From the NCBI GenBank assembly GCA_022560025.1, contig JAFISE010000392.1, forward strand, positions 1-10,613: a stretch of 10,613 bases of DNA. Direction: 5' to 3'. The stretch comes from Stagonosporopsis chrysanthemi (Eukaryota > Ascomycota > Dothideomycetes > Pleosporales > Didymellaceae). The position numbers and the translations under genes were made by a program. The first letter of the stretch is position 1. Every line of letters starts with the position of its first letter. The notes under the pieces were generated by a model. It had not been told where the DNA came from, did no database searches, and saw only the letters and a program-made list of their open reading frames with translations. Shown here piece after piece: positions 1 to 8,149 of this stretch.

Positions 1-586
1 CAACGTCGCTTGCCTCGCGGGGAACGCACGGCGTATCGTCGCTGGGAACGCACGGCGTATCGTCGCTGCTGTCTGCTGCATCTACAACAAAGTACCGCTA
101 GAGCCCGCCAGCTCGGTAGAACGTCTGCGCCTTGACCTTCTTGCAGAGCGTAGCGTCGTTGCTGTTCCAAGCTGTCTGGTGTACGTTGTTGCAGTGCTTC
201 TGCATTCTGATCTTGTTCGCAGTACAGAAGCCGCAGCTGCTAGCAATCCTGCATTGATAGACGTCCAACGGCTCGCCCAACTCCTTGATTGGCAGCCCCA
301 ACGGCGCAGGTAGCTCAACATCTTGCGGTGCAGCGACCTGCCACTGCTGACAGTGCTCTATAATAGACTTTCTCTCCTTGCTTGCTACGCTGTGCTTGTT
401 GCGCAGATGCACGTTAATGTTCTGTATCCCAGTAGCGTGCTCCTTGCAGACCAGCACCTGGTATTTCTGAAGATAGCAAAAATGCTCTTGCACGTTGTTG
501 ATAGTTATCTTGCTTGCGCGCAGTTGCTTGCAGTGCTGCGTTGTAGCTGACGTTGCAGGTAGCTGTGCGTTCCAGCAGAACTCCAT
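1..586 (-). pseudogene. Helicase copy C: N-terminal OrsD-like C2H2 zinc-finger module (5' end of a telomere-linked RecQ-type gene), stop-interrupted and cut by the window edge
   Basis: The only in-frame ATG is at 586-584 and opens 162 codons. A first finger-like module has C47, H50, H60 and H65 in an IQNINVHLRNKH context. A second has C112, C118, C121, H131 and H136 around NKIRMQKHCNNVH, followed by a QTFYRAGGL segment. This pattern matches the OrsD-type (formerly DUF3505) zinc-finger region found at the start of fungal subtelomeric helicases, and copy A carries the same two modules in the same order. A TAG at 98-100 interrupts the frame, but it stays open to base 1 (RYFVVD, then two SDDTPCVP repeats). 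The stop therefore reads best as CAG (Gln) mutated to TAG by RIP. The helicase part would lie outside the window. An intron or a short independent zinc-finger gene is possible but less likely. Confidence 0.72.
20..67. repeat. 24-bp perfect tandem duplication (2 copies)
   Basis: Bases 20-43 and 44-67 are identical, starting GGGAACGCACGG. Because 24 is a multiple of three, the minus-strand frame of copy C reads through it as two copies of SDDTPCVP. It lies just after the premature TAG of copy C. Confidence 0.9.
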
Positions 587-596
587 GCTTAGCAAG

Positions 597-628
597 TTAA
601 CCCTAAGAAACCCTAAGATAACCCTAAG
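597..628. repeat. Degenerate interstitial telomeric repeats next to the copy C start
   Basis: Three CCCTAAG cores spaced 10-11 bp apart (cores at 601, 611 and 622) read as TTAGGG-type telomere repeats on the minus strand. The array ends about 11 bp upstream of the copy C ATG, inside what would be its 5' leader or promoter. It is probably a fossil of a telomere junction, or a binding site for telomere proteins; the sequence alone cannot distinguish these. Confidence 0.75.
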
Positions 629-751
629 CGCAGCAATGTAAGCTAAGAAATGCAGAAACAAAAGCTGCAGTGCAAATAGAGTAGATGTTTCTTGCAGGTT
701 TTGTAGGGAGCATGTTCTGCGAGCAGTGCAGCTTAGAAGTATAATTAGAGG

Positions 752-925
752 GTCTGAAGACGCAATGTTCACCCCCTACAGAAGGCCCGATTCGGCTGCG
801 CAACCCTAACGCTACACCTGTTTTAGCAATGTTCAGGGGGGTCAAAGACGCGATGTTCGCCCCCTACAGCCGGCCCAATTCGGCTGCGCAACCCTAACGC
901 TATACCTCTTTCGGCAATGTTCAGG
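752..925. repeat. 88-bp imperfect tandem duplication containing CCCTAAC
   Basis: Bases 752-838 and 841-925 share the same order of blocks: GACGC(A/G)ATGTTC, CCCCCTACAG, ATTCGGCTGCGCAACCCTAACGC (shown here as a landmark only) and GCAATGTTCAGG. They are offset by 88 bp, and most of the differences are transitions. Each unit carries one CCCTAAC telomere-like heptamer. CAGGGGG at the end of unit 1 can pair with CCCCCT early in unit 2. No coding sense is apparent. Confidence 0.8.
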
Positions 926-944
926 CCTAAACATGCACATCATA

Positions 945-1200
945 TTGGTTAGGGTTGGGGGCTCACTCGGGTTGGGGGCTCACTTGGATTGGGGGCTCAC
1001 TCGGGTTGGGGCCTCACTTGGGTTGGGGGATCACTCGGGTTGGGGGCTTACTCGAGTTGGGGGATCACTCGAGTTGGGGGATCACTCGAGTTGGGGGCTC
1101 ACTCGGGTTGGGGGCTCACTTGAGTTGGGCTCACTCGAGTTGGGGGCTCACTTGGGTTGGGGGCTCACTCGGGTTGGGGGCTCACTTGGGTTGGGGGACT
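945..1200. repeat. 17-bp G-rich minisatellite, 14 units plus a partial
   Basis: The unit is GGGTTGGGGGCTCACTC with variants (GAGTT, GGATT, GATCACTC, final T). Units run from 952 to 1187, with one 15-bp unit at 1122-1136 and a partial from 1188. The array begins with TTAGGGTTGGGG, a telomere-like seed. Every unit offers two G-runs, so the plus strand could fold into G-quadruplexes. Two plus-strand reading frames stay open across it (51 bp, or 17 residues, per three units), but this is a by-product of the repeat and not evidence of a gene. Confidence 0.92.
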
Positions 1201-1204
1201 GGCT

Positions 1205-1544
1205 TGGGTCGGCGTATCGTGCCTTGTATTGGACTCTCTCTGCCTCTGCTCTGGCCTGACACTGCTGCCCTTCAGCCTGTAATGCACTGTTGGTAGTTGC
1301 CCTAACACTACCCTGACTTGCGTCCGGGCCTGAACCCAACTCTGCTGCACAGCTTCTATAAATTGTCTGCCAGCATGCTTGCCTTGCTCACTGCATCCGC
1401 GTGATACGCGTGACAATCTAGTTGCTCTGCCAACGCCTTCAGTCTGTAATGCACTGTTAGTAGTTGCTTTTGATGATTGGGGTTTTGTAGTTGCGTACGC
1501 AAACCTCTGCATCCAACCTCAACGCATACTACAGACTGCTGTCT
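1205..1544. other. Non-coding spacer with a 33-bp direct repeat pair
   Basis: Downstream of copy B and left of its last stop, no conserved protein is seen on either strand. Bases 1268-1300 and 1435-1467 are a 33-bp direct repeat with three mismatches, centred on CTGTAATGCACTGTT and 167 bp apart. Short open frames here lack any recognisable motif. Confidence 0.6.
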
Positions 1545-2787
1545 CTATGCCTTGCCTTCAACGTACGACATGAACAGCACAAACACTCTGCTCATCTTGT
1601 TGCTCTGGATGCCGCCCTACTGCACCTGCTGCCCCATCCACGCAAGCACCTCCACGTACGCTACCTGGCTGCTCACTGCAACGCCCTCTGCCTGCATGCA
1701 TTGCTGTACCTAGTTGTGAAACGCGTCCTCCCACGCTGTCTACACGCACACGATCGATGTGACGAGCATACCTGCAAACTGGCAGCGCATAGCTGTGTTC
1801 TTCTGCTAGCTGCCAGCGTCTGACTTAAAGCTGTTGCAGATTAGCTGGGGGACGCTGCATTCAAAGCAGCAGCTGAAGTTGGCCCACAGCTTCTGGTCCT
1901 TGATAGTCTGTACAGTCAGCTTGACTCTCTCCCTAACCTCTTCTGCCTGCAGCTGATTGCAGTGGGCGAGCTGGTGCTGGTCTGCGTCTCTGTACTCTTT
2001 CGCTCGACACTACTGGTAGCACCCCTTCCACGACTCTAGCATCTCCTCTAGCCTCTCTACCTCCTGCTGCTCGTGTGCCTCCTGCTCCCTCTCGCGCTGA
2101 CTCAACTCCCTGCGCGCTCGCAGCTGCGCCTTGAACTCAGCCCTCTCTGCGTCTATGGCTGTGACAACCCCCTCGTGCCTGCCTGCCTCATGCCGCTGGC
2201 AACGGTCGCACGGCTCCTTGCCTGGCTCGCAGCCTTGTCGCGTGTGGTTGCCGTCCATCTCGCAGTCTATGACAACTCTTATGCAGCTGTCGCCTTCGAT
2301 GAGCTCGCAGACGCAGCCCTTGGTCTCTCTGGCCCAGTGCAACCTTAGCTGCTGGCCTTGCAGGCTGTACGTGGCGCCTTAGACAAAGACTACATTGCTT
2401 AGCTGCCCTCTGCAGCCTGTGCGCCTACTCACCTACACTACGTCGCGCATCTTCTTTGTGTTCTGCAAGCCAGCGAACAGCACGGCCTGGATCCTGTCGC
2501 TGTTAATGCCTAGCCCCAGCGCGTTGGTCGCTACTTGCAGTGCTTGCGCATCTTATCTTTGTTGTTGCGGTGCAAGTCGGCCCTACAGGCCTTGATCGTC
2601 ACTCCTGTGACTCTCCTGGACTAGCACGTCTCAGAGTATGTATATATTGACGCTCTCTAGCTAGCAAGTAACACAAGCGCAGTTTTCCATCATTTTCAGC
2701 AGCTGCTTACGCTGCAACATTTGTTGATTGTGATCCAGCTGCATGTCTCGCACTGCGCACTATCAAGCGGCTTTCCCAGCCGCCCAA
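1545..2787 (-). pseudogene. Helicase copy B: chimeric RecQ remnant, zinc-finger scrap joined to motifs V-VI and the cysteine-rich tail
   Basis: Read on the minus strand, a zinc-finger scrap comes first: GKPLDSAQCETCSWITIN (2785-2727), continued after an inserted element by NKDKMRKHC (about 2562-2538). These are the counterparts of GKLLNSAQC and NKDKMRKHC in copy A. From about 2535 the frame shifts to a RecQ C-terminus. Motif V is ATNALGLGINSDRIQAV, a motif VI-like VSRRTGCRGQ follows near 2410-2430, and then come CEPGKEPCDRCQ, a Gln/Glu coiled stretch, CFECSVPQLIC and a tail ending at TAG 1545-1547. Helicase motifs I to III are absent, so an internal deletion has fused the N-terminus to the end of the helicase core. 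The tail frame has seven internal stops (2433, 2379, 2010, 1806, 1740, 1710, 1617): six TAG and one TAA, mostly where Trp or Gln is expected. There is no frameshift within the tail. Its sequence differs clearly from copy A, suggesting a second RecQ lineage. Confidence 0.8.
2563..2719. mobile_element. MITE-like 157-bp insertion with inverted termini and target duplication
   Basis: The element splits the copy B zinc finger between ITIN and KDKMRKHC, whereas copy A is uninterrupted there (6920-6999). The ends form a 14-bp inverted repeat, TGTTGCGGTGCAAG (2563-2576) against the complement of 2706-2719, matching at 11 of 14 with all three differences transitions. TTTGT is duplicated at 2558-2562 and 2720-2724. 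The duplication can be stretched to TTTGTTG (7 bp) because the next two bases also match. Deleting one copy restores exactly the order seen in copy A. There is no coding capacity. An intron is the main alternative, but it would not explain the flanking duplication. Confidence 0.7.
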
Positions 2788-5700
2788 CAAAGACTACAAG
2801 AAGCTCTTCTTCTGCTAGTCTTCTATTCTGCGCTCGCAGCGCAATGCCAATTCCTCCCTTCTCTGCTATCCCTCCAACACTAGCTTGATCGCTATTGCCA
2901 TTGCGTTCGTAAACATCTGCCCCCACACCTCTGACCCGTGCTCCTTTCCAAGCCAGCCAGTGTACGCCTTGTCGTCCTCCCCTGCAAACCCTAGCTCTCC
3001 TATTGCCTTGATCCCCTTCCCTGTCAGCCGCGCTGCGAACGCCACTGGCACTACTACGTTCAGCCACTGACACTGCTTGTCCATCCCTTCCCTAGTCGCG
3101 CAGTACCTCTGACTCACCCAGCACCGCCAGCAGTTATTCTTTGCCGTCCGATCCCGTATCTTCACCCGGAACCGATCCGCCTGCATCCCTGTTCCCTGAG
3201 CCTATGCCCTGCACTGCATTGCCTTGTGTCCTCTCTACTGCTCCTCTGTCGCTGTCTGAAACTGCTGTCCAACCACCCAGCAGATCCCACACCCCTCTTG
3301 CAGCTCCGTGAACGCCTCTTCTACTACTGCCCACTCCTGCGACTACTTCTCCTGCTCCTCTATCTACACCTCCTCCCCCTCGCTGCACCAGTCGCATCCT
3401 GCTGCCCTAATCTGCCCGCAGCTCTGCCCCTGCTCGTCTAGATACGAGCTCATCAGCTCTCGTTGACAGCCGCTGCCTATCAAAAACTGCCCCATCGCAA
3501 GCACGTCTACCTTCCCCCTCTCCCGCTCCATCATCTGCTCTACCTCTCTATGCCCCACCAGCACCACTACCTCGTACTGCTCCCCGCCTCGTCCCCCGCG
3601 CCCGCTTGCCTGAGCAAAGTCGCTCATGCTCTACGGCGTGCCTACGTGCAAGATGTACACGATGCCAGCAAAGTCTACCCCTGTACCCAGCGCTAACGTT
3701 GCCACAATCATCCCGCCCTGCTCTACCTACGCCTGCAGCTGGTCCGCGCGGTCTGCAACGTCAGCGTGATAGTAAGCGCAGCCCAGCGCCTCCGCGAGCC
3801 TCTCGCACTGCTTCTTGCTCTTGCAGTACACCACCCCCTTCTGTCTGCTCTGCTGCAGCTTCTTCGCCCACCGCTTGCACATAAACAGCGCCGTCTCCTC
3901 TAGCTTGTCGCGCTAACACTACGATACAAAGTACCGCGTGTTTGCCCGCACTGTGCTCGCCCGTATGTACGTTGCGTGACGCAAGAGCATGCTCGCCTCT
4001 AGCTCTGCCTCCTGCAGCGGCGGCAGCGTTGCTGTCAGCATCACTATTAGGCTCCCCAACAGCCGCAAGTTCTTTATTGCCAGCAGCTTTTCCCGCCAGT
4101 TCCTTGCTGTGAACACGAGATGACACTCGTCAATTACTACCTGGTGCAGCAGCCCCTTACCCTTCAGCACCCGCGCGTACCCAAGAAAGTTGCTGCTGCT
4201 TGTGATGTTGCCAGCTACGTCTGCGCTGACTACTACTACTGACGCTGGATTGCTCTCGCCGTGCTTCTACTCTATGCACTCCACGCCGCACTGCTGGATT
4301 CGCCCAACTAGATCTTCAATGAGCGCTCGAAACGGCACAACCACCACTGTCACCCCCGGCCCCTCTATGCAAGCTGGCAGCGTGAACAGCAAGCTCTTGC
4401 CTCTGCCTGTTGGAAGCACAACCACGAGCGGCGTCTGCTTCTCCAGCACCGCGTGCAGTGCCTGCTCCTGCTCTACTGATCGAAAGCCAACGTCTTGCTT
4501 GCCTAGCACCTGCTGCAGCCCCCGCTGTATTGCGTTTGCTCGCGGGTCTGCAACGCGCGCTTCCTTTTCTCTCAGCTGCCTAGCAAGCCCCAATGACATG
4601 CTGCTGTTCATTGGTCTCTTTGTTGTCCTGCTCGGCTCTACCTGTCTCGTGCCGCTTCCATCTACCCCTAAGAAGCAGTGCCATGCTCTGCTCAGCAGCC
4701 CAAACGCTTCGATCGACCGCACGCTGAGATGCTTGACAATGTCTATTAGCACGCTGTAGTTGCCTACACCCATCGCAGTCGTGCGTGAGTTCTGCAGCTC
4801 AAGAATGTCTTCCCCATCATCCTCCACTTCAGCCTCATCAACCTCACCGACGTCGTCTTGATAGCCCTTGCTGAACGACTCTCCCACGTACACCCGGCCA
4901 ATACCTACTGCTGTGTGCCTGTAGTCAAGCGTGTGCAACGGCACTCTAAGCCTCTTGCCAGTTTCTCGCCGCAGTATCCTTGTGAGCCGGCCAGTGTCCT
5001 ACGCGCCCTGCGCATCGTGCCACACGTAATCACTACAATTCCCCCCAAGCACCTGCAGCGTCAGATACTCCTTGAACGGTTGCATGTACACCAAGTACAA
5101 TGCCATCACCTGCCCCAGCCGCGGCGGCAAGAAGCGCGGCACGATCTTCGGCTTGTCCCACTGCGACTGCGACTTGTAATAGCAGACGACTGTCATCACC
5201 TGCCCGTCTACAACGAAGATGTTGCGGTCCTGCAGTATGCTGTTGTGGTGTCAAATCGTCGTGATCTCTGACCCCCTCCCCGGCTGCCCTGACGTGACGT
5301 GCACGCTGCAGAGCAGCACCTCTAAGAATTGGTTGACCTGCCGTAAGTACTGCCGCACTGCCTTGACGCTCCATTGCTCGTCTGCACGCTTCAAGCGCTG
5401 TCCACCCTTTGTGATGATTGCGCGCTGAAGCATCCACTCCAGCCCACCTAGCAGCTTGTTGCCTGGTGCATCAACAAACGACGTGCGTCTTTTTGTGAGT
5501 GTAACGTCGTCGACTACCTGCTTGAGATCGACGGTCACCCAGTCCTCCTCCCTGTCCACCCAGCACAGCTCTCGCAGCATCTGCTCTGCCTCAGCTAGCA
5601 AGCCCTGCGCCATCTTACAGAAGCGGCTGATAGCGATTGGTCGGCTGTTTAGATAGAACGTATTTTTGTCCAGAGACCAGTATGCGTTGCCTGAGTTGCC

Positions 5701-7290
5701 AGCGTTGAGTCCAATGTGCTTGCCGTACGCGAGCATGCTGATCATCTCGCTCATTGGGCTGAACGAGCCGTCTGCTAGATATCTCTGCCGCCTCTCTACA
5801 AAGCGATTGCGGTCCTGCTCAGTTTGCGTGCTACGCTGTGAGCTTGGGAGTAGCGCCTCAACGGCAACCACCCGCACGCAGTACACCATCCCTGCTAGCA
5901 TGTACGAGTAGTTCTTTGCTGTCCGCAAGCGCTCTGTGCCTGTGTCGTACCCAAGCACCGCCAGAAACTGAATCAGACCAGTAGACAGCGCCACGGGGTG
6001 ATATGTCGTGAAGATAAACGAGCTGATCGACGCAAGAAGCGCCTCCGTCTGAGCTGCTCTGTTGTCGCTATCTAGCGCGTCCCACAGCTTGATCCCAGAC
6101 GACTTCTGCTTGTCTGTCCATGTGAAAAGCTTGCGTGCATCCTTCGCTATATCCTGTTGCGTCTGATTGCGTGTTGTGCGTGCTGTGCGTTGCGGCCGCG
6201 GGCTGGCGCTATCACCTCTACAGCTCTTGCTATCACCTCTACTGCTATTGCCGTTCTCGTCCTTCTCGCTGTCCTCCTCGCTGCCTGATGCTGAGCGGCT
6301 TTCTGCATCAGCGACGGCATTCTGCTGCTCTCTGAAGCGCACAATCCGCTGCTCTTCGTCGGCTAGTACTCGCAGATAGAAGCAGACGAACCTCACTATG
6401 TAGCTTGCGTACACTGCCTGACTCTCTAGGTTCTGCAGTCGGGCCAACGGCCGCACGTCTGGTTCTTCTAGCTTTGCACTCCGCAGCCAGCGCCTCAACT
6501 CTTGCGGGAGCGTAGCTAGTCCTTTCACGCTTCTTTCAATCAGCCCTTTGGTTAGCTGAGCAGCTAGCTTGATCTTACGCTCGCTGTGATTGGCTGCCTG
6601 GGCTTGATAAGCCAAATAAGCGAGATTCCAGTCTTTTAAGAACTCTAGCCAGCCTGTACGCTTGAACCAACCTGTCTTATCAGTCTTTGCTGTCTCTTTA
6701 AGTGTTTGCAGCTCTTTCTTAATTTCTTGTTGTGTTAATTTATACTCAGCGAGCTGTGCCTAAACGTAGGTTTTAACTGCAGCGTCTTTAGTATTTCTAG
6801 TATCTACCTAATTAACAACAAAGTATTTTTGCAGCCCCTTAGTGCAGAAGAAGCTCTGTACTTTTACAGTCCTGTAGAGCAAGCTTTTCTCTTCTACCTA
6901 TGCCTGCTTATAATTTTGCTTGCAGTGCTTACGCATCTTATCTTTGTTGATTGTAATCTAGCTGTATGTCTTGCACTGCGCACTATTAAGCAGCTTTCCT
7001 AGCTCTTCTATCAGCTGTGCAGGCTCGTCTAGGAGCTTAATTGCACTTAGAGCAACAATCTTAAATTAACTAAAGCGCTTAAGTATCTGTTGCTATAGCA
7101 CAGCAGATGTAGCATAATGTTTATAGAGATAGGTATTAAGACTTATAACTGCTGTACAGTGCTGCTTGCAAATAATAATGCTAAAGTCTTTAAGAAAGCA
7201 AAATATGTTATTGTAGCTGCTAAGTATAAGCTGCTAGGGCTATTTATAAGAGTTTACAGTAATATTTTTACTGCTGCTTATATTGTTTGC
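2788..7290 (-). pseudogene. Helicase copy A: near full-length telomere-linked RecQ-type helicase with N-terminal zinc fingers and a tyrosine-recombinase-like middle domain, RIP-inactivated
   Basis: One minus-strand frame runs for about 1,500 codons with no frameshift but about 20 stops: 18 TAG, one TAA (7066) and one TGA (5251). In order it holds OrsD-like fingers (ICKQH near 7170-7156; NKDKMRKHC near 6950-6925), a helical region (6760-5290) and a recombinase-like block (GRGSEI 5266-5280, KPKIVPRFLP near 5150-5120, DYRHTA near 4926-4912, Tyr 4756-4758). After an acidic linker (about 4860-4795) comes a RecQ core: FRSVEQEQ (4463-4489), Walker A PTGRGKS (4393-4413), DECH (4120-4131), LTATLP near 4030, ALGTGVDF near 3690, and motif VI QASGRGGRGG (3583-3612). 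The tail has CQRELMSSYLD...CDWC and CWRCWVSQRYC. By family this is a 3'-5' DNA helicase expected in the nucleus. Stops fall where Trp (for example GA*DTG) or Gln is expected. The original start is not identifiable in the AT-rich 5' part, and the true end lies between 2866 and 2788. Confidence 0.88.
4740..5290 (-). other. Tyrosine-recombinase-like domain within copy A
   Basis: Between the helical region and the RecQ core the frame shows the order expected of a phage-integrase fold. QPGRGSEITTI resembles box I (Arg at 5275-5277). A basic strand, SQWDKPKIVPRFLP, is followed by LGQVMALYL, as in the lysine hairpin and next helix. Then RLTRILRRETG leads to HTLDYRHTAVGIG, like box II (Arg at 4918-4920, 119 codons after the first). 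Last is LQNSRTTAMGVGNYSV, a possible box III with candidate nucleophile Tyr at 4756-4758. An acidic insertion separates boxes II and III. The box III His/Trp position appears as Asn or Ser. This is inference from motif order and spacing. Two stops (5251 and 4999) lie within the domain. Confidence 0.5.
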
Positions 7291-7481
7291 CTGTTAGAGC
7301 GTTGTTGCTTAGCTGTCCTATATAAGCTCTATTGCGCAGAAACTCTAACTCTACTTACCTTAATAGTACTATGTTTTGCTAAATTTATAGACAAAACTCT
7401 TAGCATTGCTACATAAAGTACGTAAGAATTAAGTTTGTATAAGACGTTTTTTAATTTAAGCACAAAAGACTTGCAAGTTAG

Positions 7482-7547
7482 TAGTGTTAGAGTAACGCAG
7501 AAGACTACTAAAGTAAATTGCTTAAAAAGAAGCAAACTCTAACACTA
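7482..7547. repeat. 12-bp perfect inverted repeat, possible MITE remnant
   Basis: TAGTGTTAGAGT at 7482-7493 is the exact complement of ACTCTAACACTA at 7536-7547, with a 42-bp loop. Just inside and to the right is a weaker inverted pair: CGCAGAAGAC near 7497-7506 against the complement of GTCTTCTCTGCG at 7571-7582. Related words (GCGCAGAAACTCTAAC) occur near 7335-7350. It may be a collapsed small transposon. Confidence 0.5.
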
Positions 7548-7590
7548 GCTATATTAAGCTGTAGTTTAGTGTCTTCTCTGCGCCCTTATA

Positions 7591-7610
7591 TAGGCTAGGC
7601 TAGGCTAGGC
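7591..7610. repeat. (TAGGC)4 microsatellite
   Basis: Four perfect copies of TAGGC lie in an otherwise AT-rich tract. It is telomere-like in composition but pentameric, so it is not the fungal TTAGGG repeat. Confidence 0.85.
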
Positions 7611-8149
7611 TTATACTTTGAATTTTCTCTTGCATCTTAAGTAGAGGCAGCAACCCTTGCCCCTAGGCTAGTAGCTACTTCTTTAGCTTATTACTCTTCT
7701 ACCTTGTTATCTAGCTTGCTATTACTCTTGTTATTACTCTTACTACTTTTTTCTGTGCTGCTGCTCTATTGCGCTAAGTACATAGTCTGCTAGATTAGCT
7801 ACAGCAACTGCGTCTGCTTAGACGTTAGTTAATACGCTAGCTTCTGCCTGCTTAGCAGCCTAGCTGCTTGCGTGCTAAGCTGCTTGTCTTTTAACTATTA
7901 GCTAAGCTTACTCTTGTTCTTAGCAGCAAGGTTAGCTTTATATATAGGCTCTGCTAAGCTGTGTGTTTACTAGATATAGTAGATAATAAACAGCTAAATA
8001 CAGCTATACTTAGCTATAGTCTTACTTGTTTAGCATGCATTAAATAAGTACTTACTATTAAGTACTCTTACCTTGCAGCACTTTATATACTGCATAGCAG
8101 GCTACTTAGCTACTCTTAGCAATAATAATAGCTAGGCCTTATAAATAAC

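Larger units (their letters stand above)
7291..8149. other. AT-rich RIP-decayed spacer between copies A and D
   Basis: This stretch is AT-rich and TpA-rich with no intact frame. About 7740-7925 on the minus strand reads as an Ala/Gln-rich peptide (KQAEASVLTNV, ADAVAVANLADYVL) if the TAG/TAA codons are taken as Gln or Trp. I do not recognise it; it may belong to the lost 5' end of copy A or to another repeat. The remainder holds small repeats listed separately and nothing else I can support. Confidence 0.45.

Noticed and set aside
945..1200. CRISPR-like array
   Set aside because: Units are directly adjacent with no unique spacers, and the surrounding genes are eukaryotic; it is a minisatellite.
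933..1296. Gly/Leu-rich plus-strand open frames across the minisatellite
   Set aside because: They are open only because the 17-bp unit lacks stops in these frames; two different frames are open at once and there is no conserved domain.
2565..2725. An intron in copy B with GTAAGC near 2711
   Set aside because: The flanking TTTGT duplication and the inverted ends fit an insertion better, and copy A lacks it without any splice remnant; not fully excluded without RNA data.
4190..4759. Long plus-strand frame of 189 codons (Ser/Cys/Thr-rich)
   Set aside because: It lies opposite the RecQ core of copy A and has no motif of its own; it is an antisense shadow of GC-rich coding DNA.
2788..7290. Reassigned TAG codon (Trp or Gln) keeping copy A functional
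   Set aside because: The stops replace both Trp and Gln, and one TGA apparently replaces Arg; no single reassignment explains this, while CpA-biased mutation does.
7117..7416. Plus-strand frame of 99 codons in the AT-rich tract
   Set aside because: It overlaps the zinc-finger frame of copy A on the other strand, has low-complexity hydrophobic composition and matches no family I recognise.
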